DNA from: Actinomycetes bacterium
GTDB taxonomy: Bacteria > Actinomycetota > Actinomycetes > Actinomycetales > Microbacteriaceae
Assembly (NCBI GenBank): GCA_023386675.1
Contig: JAEWJG010000093.1
Span: forward strand, 1-19,664
Direction of reading: 5' to 3'
DNA: 19,664 nt
Both the position numbers and the translations under genes were made by a program. This document shows positions 15,782-19,664 of this stretch, piece by piece (the first letter of the stretch is position 1; each line of letters begins with the position of its first letter). Under the pieces are notes generated by a model. The model searched no databases. It saw only the letters and a list, made by a program, of their open reading frames with translations, and was not told where the DNA came from.

Positions 15782-16059
15782 GCGTGAGGTGCAGCTTCTT
15801 GCGCAGTTTCACGGCGCGTCGACCGCAACTAGCTGCACTTCAGCGGGTGGAGGTGGCAGAGGCGCACGCACCCACCCCACCCATGCGTGAAGTGCAGCTT
15901 CTTGCGCAGTTTCACGGCGTGTCGACCGCAACTAGCTGCACTTCACTGCGGGTGGAGGGGGCAGAGGCGCACGCACCCACCCCACCCACGCGTGAAGTGC
16001 AGCTTCTTGCGCAGTTTCACGGCGTGTCGACCGCAACTAGCTGCACTTCAGCGGGTGGA
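15782..16059. repeat. Triplicated 103-105-bp intergenic element with a hairpin core
   Basis: Units start at 15782, 15885 and 15990 (103- and 105-bp periods; the third is cut short at 16059). Each holds a core of about 60 bp whose ends are inverted: GTGAAGTGCAGCT against AGCTGCACTTCAC in unit 2 (15887-15899 and 15934-15946), extended inward by TTGCG/CGCAA across a 2-nt mismatch. In unit 1 the left arm has A-to-G, which keeps a G-U pair in plus-strand RNA. Cores are nearly identical over all three copies. Location between convergent genes suggests bidirectional termination or a REP/MITE-like repeat family. The whole 15697-16066 interval shows no credible gene. Confidence 0.85.
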
Positions 16060-16066
16060 CGGGCCG

Positions 16067-17332
16067 CTAGGCGGGGTCGGAGGCGGGCTCGCGGTCGGGA
16101 GCGGGTGCCGCGACCGGGCGGACTGCCGGCGCGGCGAGGAACGCCGCGACCAGCAGCGCGAGCACGAGGAACAGCGCGTTCAGCAGCCCGAAGTGCTGGC
16201 CCAGGAATCCGATCAGTGGCGGCCCCGCCAGGAACGCGCAGTACCCGATGATCGCGACCGCGGAGACACGCGCGGCCGGGTTCGCCGCACCGTCGGCGGC
16301 CGCGGACATCCCGAGCGGGAAGCCGAGCGAGACGCCGAAGCCCCACAGCACGGTCCCGATCACGACGACCCACATCGGGCCGCCGACGATGAAGAGCACG
16401 AGCCCGACCGCGCCCATCCCGGCGGTGATGCGGATGGCGGCGACGCGGCCGATGCGGTCGACGATGGGGCCGCCGACCACCCGGCCGACCGTCATCGCGG
16501 CGACGAAGAAGCCGAAGACGACCGCGCCGATGGAGTTGGACTGGCCGTGCCCGTCGACCGTCGCCAGCGAGATCCAGTCGTTCGCCGATCCTTCGCCGAA
16601 CGCCATGCCCAGCATGACGACGCCGATCAGGATGAGGCGCCAGTCCGCCCAGACCGCCAGCGAGGTGCGCATCCGCTCTCCGAAGGGGATGCGCTCCGTC
16701 GGCGCGGCGGCCTCGTCGCCGAGCTCCGCCTCCCGGGGGATGTACCGGATCGCCACGAAGGCGATGACCACGATCGCGACGGCGACGCCGAGCAGGTGCC
16801 AGGCGACCGGCACGGCCAGCCAGGCCGCGAGGGCGCCGATGCCGGCGCCGAGGACGGTGCCGAGGCTGAAGCAGGCGTGCATGAGGGGCAGCAGCGTCTT
16901 GCCGATCTCACGCTCGACCGCCGTCGCCTCGACGTTCATCATCACGTCGACCATGCCGTTGCCGAAGCCGAGCAGGACGAGCCCGATCGCGACCAGCGGG
17001 ATGCTGTGGAAGACCGTCGCGCCGAAGCCGATGCACAGCGTCCCGATCGCGACGATGATGAGGCCGCCGACCATGCCGCGGTGGGGCCCGAAGCGCACCA
17101 GCACCGGGGACGACACGCTGAGGCCGGCGATGGCGCCGATCGACATGCCGAGGATGAGCAGGCCGACCGCTGCGGGATCTTTGCCGAGCCCGAGGTCGTC
17201 GCGCACACCGGGGATGCGCGCCACCCAGGTGGCCATCGCGAGGCCGCTCAGGATGAAGATCACGAAGACGGCGTTCCGCCAGGCGCTCAGCTCTCGGCGG
17301 TTCCGCGTCGGGGTGGGGGTCGGCTGTGACAT
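16067..17332 (-). CDS. Major facilitator superfamily transporter
   Basis: The 421-residue membrane protein has about twelve hydrophobic segments in two halves separated by a charged cytoplasmic loop (REAELGDEAAAPTERIPFGERM). MFS features include RFGPHRGMVGG after TM2, GLVLLGFGNGMVDVMMNVEAT and GRVVGGPIVDRIGR in the second half. The pattern resembles the sugar/FucP-like or YbjJ-like group, but substrate is not determined by the sequence. The start is ATG at 17332 (MSQPTPTPTRNRREL) with AGGAATCG seven nt before it; the longer open frame runs through the operator and is rejected. It is divergent from a LacI-type regulator with a shared palindromic operator, so the regulator probably controls this export or uptake. 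Confidence 0.92.
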   Translation of the reverse strand: MSQPTPTPTRNRRELSAWRNAVFVIFILSGLAMATWVARIPGVRDDLGLGKDPAAVGLLILGMSIGAIAGLSVSSPVLVRFGPHRGMVGGLIIVAIGTLCIGFGATVFHSIPLVAIGLVLLGFGNGMVDVMMNVEATAVEREIGKTLLPLMHACFSLGTVLGAGIGALAAWLAVPVAWHLLGVAVAIVVIAFVAIRYIPREAELGDEAAAPTERIPFGERMRTSLAVWADWRLILIGVVMLGMAFGEGSANDWISLATVDGHGQSNSIGAVVFGFFVAAMTVGRVVGGPIVDRIGRVAAIRITAGMGAVGLVLFIVGGPMWVVVIGTVLWGFGVSLGFPLGMSAAADGAANPAARVSAVAIIGYCAFLAGPPLIGFLGQHFGLLNALFLVLALLVAAFLAAPAVRPVAAPAPDREPASDPA

Positions 17333-17360
17333 CGGTGCGATTCCTGGTGGTTTCAGCGGC

Positions 17361-17388
17361 TCGAATCGTTTCGATCGAAACGATTCGA
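17361..17388. promoter_or_regulatory. Perfect 28-bp palindromic operator (LacI type)
   Basis: The sequence is exactly self-complementary with half-site TCGAATCGTTTCGA and a central CG-AT-CG. LacI-family operators are typically A/T-C-G palindromes of this kind. It lies in the 70-bp divergent region, 28 bp from the MFS start and 14 bp from the lacI-type start, so one bound repressor could block both genes. Confidence 0.85.
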
Positions 17389-17403
17389 CTAAGCTATCAC
17401 ACG
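17367..17403 (+). promoter_or_regulatory. Putative leaderless promoter of the LacI-type gene
   Basis: TAAGCT at 17390-17395 is a plausible -10 box seven nt before the GTG at 17403, and no Shine-Dalgarno is present. The -35 region would fall at about 17367-17372, inside the palindrome, which predicts autorepression. Confidence 0.4.
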
Positions 17404-18473
17404 TGAACGAACCCAGCACAGCCCCCGCGGGCGTCCGGCCGACGTTGGCCGCCGTCGCCCGCCTGGCCGGGGTGTCCAACTCTACGGCGTCGCTCGCCTT
17501 CTCCGGCACCGGTCCGGTCTCCGACGCCACCCGCGAGCGCGTGCTCGAAGCTGCCAAGCGACTCAACTACGCAGGGCCCGATCCCCGCGCCCGCTCGCTC
17601 CGCCGCGGCCGCTCCGGCATCGTCGGCGTGGTCATGGAGGAGCGCGTGCGCGACGCCTTCCGCGACCCCATCAAGATCGCCCTGCTCGACGGCATCACGG
17701 AGGAGATCGGCGCCATCGACGCGGGCCTCCTCATCCTCACCGACGCGGGCGAGGCCGCCCAGCGCATCGAGGACGCGCCGATGGACGCGGTGGTCCTCGT
17801 CGGCTGCAGCCCCCGGCTGGACGAGTCGGTCGCCACCCTCCGCCAGCGCGGCATCCCGCTCGTCGCCATCGAAGGCGACCCCGCCGACGGCGTCCCGACC
17901 ATCGGACAGGACAACCGCGAGGCGACGCGCATCGCCGCGCAGCACCTCTACGACCTCGGCCATCGCGACGTCGCCGTCGTCACCCTGTCGCTCACCCGCG
18001 ACCGCGCCCGCGGCGCCCTGACGCGCGAGCGGATGGCCGCCGCCAGCTCCACCACCGCGCTCGAGCGCCTCACCGGTGCGCGCGACGTCTTCCCGGACGC
18101 GGGCGGCTGGGTGACCCGCGGGTCCTTCGTCGAGGAGGGCCGCGCCGCCGGCCGCGCGCTGCTCGCCGATCCCGCCCGGCGCCCGACCGCGATCATCGCG
18201 CAGAGCGACCTGCTGGCCGCGGGCGTCATCCGCGCCGCCGAGGAGCTCGGGCTGACGATTCCCGGCGACGTGAGCGTGGTCGGCTTCGACGGCGTCCGCG
18301 TCGACGGGCTCTGGCCCTACGACCTCACGACACTCGTGCAGCCCGCCGTCGACAAGGGCCGCGCGGCCGGCCGCGCCGTGGTCGAGATGCTCGCGGGCGG
18401 TGAGCCGCATCCGTCCACCTTCACGAGCGTCTTCCACCAGGGCAACACGACCGCGGCTCCACGGGAGCGCTGA
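17403..18473 (+). CDS. LacI-family transcriptional regulator
   Basis: The 356-residue protein has an N-terminal LacI HTH (about 14-60: TLAAVARLAGVSNSTASLAF, then VSDATRERVLEAAKRLNY). A periplasmic-binding-protein-like effector domain follows, with GIVGVVMEE, DAVVLVGCSPR, PLVAIEGDP, HLYDLGHRDVAVVTL, IIAQSDLLAAGVIRAAEELGLTIPGDVSVVGFDGV and TLVQPAVDKGRAAGRA. It should dimerise and bind the adjacent 28-bp palindrome, with a small ligand changing affinity; the ligand is unknown. GTG at 17403 is the only start that places the HTH correctly. It is divergent from the MFS gene and 23 bp upstream of the amidohydrolase, so all three may form a regulon. Confidence 0.94.
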   Translation: MNEPSTAPAGVRPTLAAVARLAGVSNSTASLAFSGTGPVSDATRERVLEAAKRLNYAGPDPRARSLRRGRSGIVGVVMEERVRDAFRDPIKIALLDGITEEIGAIDAGLLILTDAGEAAQRIEDAPMDAVVLVGCSPRLDESVATLRQRGIPLVAIEGDPADGVPTIGQDNREATRIAAQHLYDLGHRDVAVVTLSLTRDRARGALTRERMAAASSTTALERLTGARDVFPDAGGWVTRGSFVEEGRAAGRALLADPARRPTAIIAQSDLLAAGVIRAAEELGLTIPGDVSVVGFDGVRVDGLWPYDLTTLVQPAVDKGRAAGRAVVEMLAGGEPHPSTFTSVFHQGNTTAAPRER

Positions 18474-18496
18474 CGACCCGGTCGTAGGCTGGCGCC

Positions 18497-19664
18497 ATGG
18501 ATCTCGAAGCGCTCTACCGCGACCTGCACGCCCACCCCGAGCTCGCCTTCACCGAGCACCGCACCGCCGGCATCGTCGCCGACCACCTGACGCAGCTCGG
18601 CCTCGAGGTGCACACCGGCATCGCCACGACCGGCGTGGTCGGCGTCCTCCGCAACGGCGACGGCCCGACGGTGCTGCTGCGGGCCGACATGGATGCGCTC
18701 CCCGTGCGCGAGCAGACCGGACTGGCGTGGGCCTCCACCGAGACGGTGACGGACGCGGCCGGCAACACGGTTCCGCTGATGCACGCGTGCGGCCACGACA
18801 TCCACATCACCTGCCTGCTGGGCGCGGTCGAGTCGCTGGCCGGCTCGCGGTCGGAGTGGTCGGGCACGCTGGTCGCGCTGTTCCAGCCCGCCGAGGAGCA
18901 CGGGGGCGGCGCGCAGGTCATGGTCGAGGACGGGCTGTACGAGAAGATCCCTGTCCCGGATGTGGTGCTCGGCCAGCACGTGCTGCCGGCCCCGGCCGGC
19001 ATGGTGGGCGCGCACTCCGGCGCCGCGATGGCCGCGGTGGACACCATGGAGGTCACGCTGCACGGACGCGGCGGCCACGGCTCGCGCCCCGAGACGACCA
19101 TCGACCCGGTCGTCATGGCGGCCGCGACGGTGATGCGGCTGCAGACCGTTGTCTCGCGCGAGATCGCGCCGCACGACACCGCCGTCGTCACGGTCGGCAG
19201 CCTGCACGCGGGCACGAAGAACAACATCATCGCCGCAGAGGCGACGCTCGGCATCAGCGTCCGCAGCTTCAACGAGGAGGTGCGGCAGCGGGTCCTCGAC
19301 GGCGTGCATCGCATCATCCGTGCGGAGTCTGAGGCGTCCGGGGCGCCGAAGGCACCGGACATGGAGTGGGGCGAGCGCTACCCGGTGACCGTCAACGAGC
19401 CGGATGCGACCGCGCGCGTGAACGCCGCCTTCGCCGCCGAGTTCGGCGAGGACAAGGTGCTGGAGCCCGGTGCCCTGTCGGGGAGCGAGGACGTGGGCAA
19501 CCTGGCGACGGCCGCCGGCGCGCCGCTGGTCTACTGGATGCTCGGCGGCGCGGACCCGGAGACGGTGTTCGCGGCGATGGCCGCCGGGACCGTGGACACG
19601 GACATCCCGACGAACCACTCTCCCTTCTTCGCCCCGATCCCGCAGCCGACGATCGACACCGGCG
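18497..19664 (+). CDS. M20-family amidohydrolase / peptidase (3'-truncated)
   Basis: The frame opens at ATG 18497 (MDLEALYRDLHAHPELAFTE) and stays open through the window end with 389 codons, so only a short C-terminal tail is missing for a family that is near 390-420 residues. Metal-ligand motifs of M20D enzymes (N-acyl-amino-acid/hippurate amidohydrolases) are present: HACGHDIHI (Cys98, His100), the PAEEHGGGA glutamates (Glu133/134), GQHVLPAPAG (His161), dimerisation-domain GRGGHGSRPE, and a final NHSPFFAP (His374). It should deacylate N-acyl amino acids or similar amides in the cytosol. It lies 23 bp after the LacI-type gene on the same strand, probably co-transcribed; the ribosome-binding site is weak (GTAGG). 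Confidence 0.93.
   Translation, partial: MDLEALYRDLHAHPELAFTEHRTAGIVADHLTQLGLEVHTGIATTGVVGVLRNGDGPTVLLRADMDALPVREQTGLAWASTETVTDAAGNTVPLMHACGHDIHITCLLGAVESLAGSRSEWSGTLVALFQPAEEHGGGAQVMVEDGLYEKIPVPDVVLGQHVLPAPAGMVGAHSGAAMAAVDTMEVTLHGRGGHGSRPETTIDPVVMAAATVMRLQTVVSREIAPHDTAVVTVGSLHAGTKNNIIAAEATLGISVRSFNEEVRQRVLDGVHRIIRAESEASGAPKAPDMEWGERYPVTVNEPDATARVNAAFAAEFGEDKVLEPGALSGSEDVGNLATAAGAPLVYWMLGGADPETVFAAMAAGTVDTDIPTNHSPFFAPIPQPTIDTG

Noticed and set aside
15782..16059. The three repeats considered as a CRISPR array.
   Set aside because: Only three units, and the spacer-like parts are also repeated rather than unique; no cas genes are nearby.
15784..17329. Plus-strand open frames through the 103-bp repeats and antisense to the MFS gene.
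   Set aside because: They translate the repeat DNA and then the reverse of a membrane transporter into charged low-complexity sequence; repeat periods of 103 and 105 bp are not multiples of three, so coding repeats are unlikely.

Overview
This window is a high-GC stretch that reads as actinobacterial chromosome, most likely from the family Microbacteriaceae (Leifsonia-like). That placement is an inference from several signs: strong GC bias, many GTG starts, the NucS mismatch-repair nuclease typical of Actinobacteria, a chaplin-like cell-wall protein, and a mannitol PTS operon that contains its own EI and HPr. Species cannot be fixed from this sequence alone.

Layout. (1) 1-1113, plus strand: the 3' part of a cell-wall-anchored protein made of five chaplin-like repeats, ending in an LAxTG sorting signal and followed by a hairpin terminator. 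(2) 1250-1666, minus strand: an orphan ribbon-helix-helix protein resembling plasmid/centromere-binding ParB, behind an AT-richer leader. (3) 1667-4383, minus strand: a three-gene lipid/polyketide operon. It encodes a type III polyketide synthase, an isoprenylcysteine-methyltransferase-like membrane protein and an FAD oxidoreductase, in the same order as the Streptomyces srsABC phenolic-lipid genes. (4) 4461-10091, minus strand: a mannitol PTS operon transcribed orphan IIB, ptsH (HPr), ptsI (EI), mtlA (IICB), mtlF (IIA), mtlD, closed by a long hairpin. Its MtlR-type PRD activator is divergent at 10252-12156 and ends at a perfect 22-bp-stem bidirectional terminator. (5) 12228-14610, minus strand: nucS, an sseB-like gene and a HAD phosphatase as one probable operon, then a separately spaced small lipoprotein gene. 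(6) 14650-15696, plus strand: a beta-propeller lactonase-family protein. (7) 15697-16066: a noncoding convergent intergenic region with three C-rich 13-mers and three copies of a roughly 103-bp dyad-containing element. (8) 16067-17332, minus strand: an MFS transporter, divergent from a LacI-family regulator (17403-18473). They share a perfect 28-bp palindrome. A 3'-truncated M20 amidohydrolase follows the regulator.

How the genes work together. EI and HPr pass phosphate from PEP to MtlF and on to MtlA, which imports mannitol as mannitol-1-phosphate. MtlD oxidises this to fructose-6-phosphate, and MtlR senses PTS phosphorylation state. The regulator, transporter and amidohydrolase at the right end look like a small regulon of unknown substrate. 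The most unusual items are the cysteine-free repeat chaplin-like protein, the triplicated hairpin repeat, the orphan IIB heading the mtl operon, and the chromosomal-looking orphan ParB-like RHH protein.
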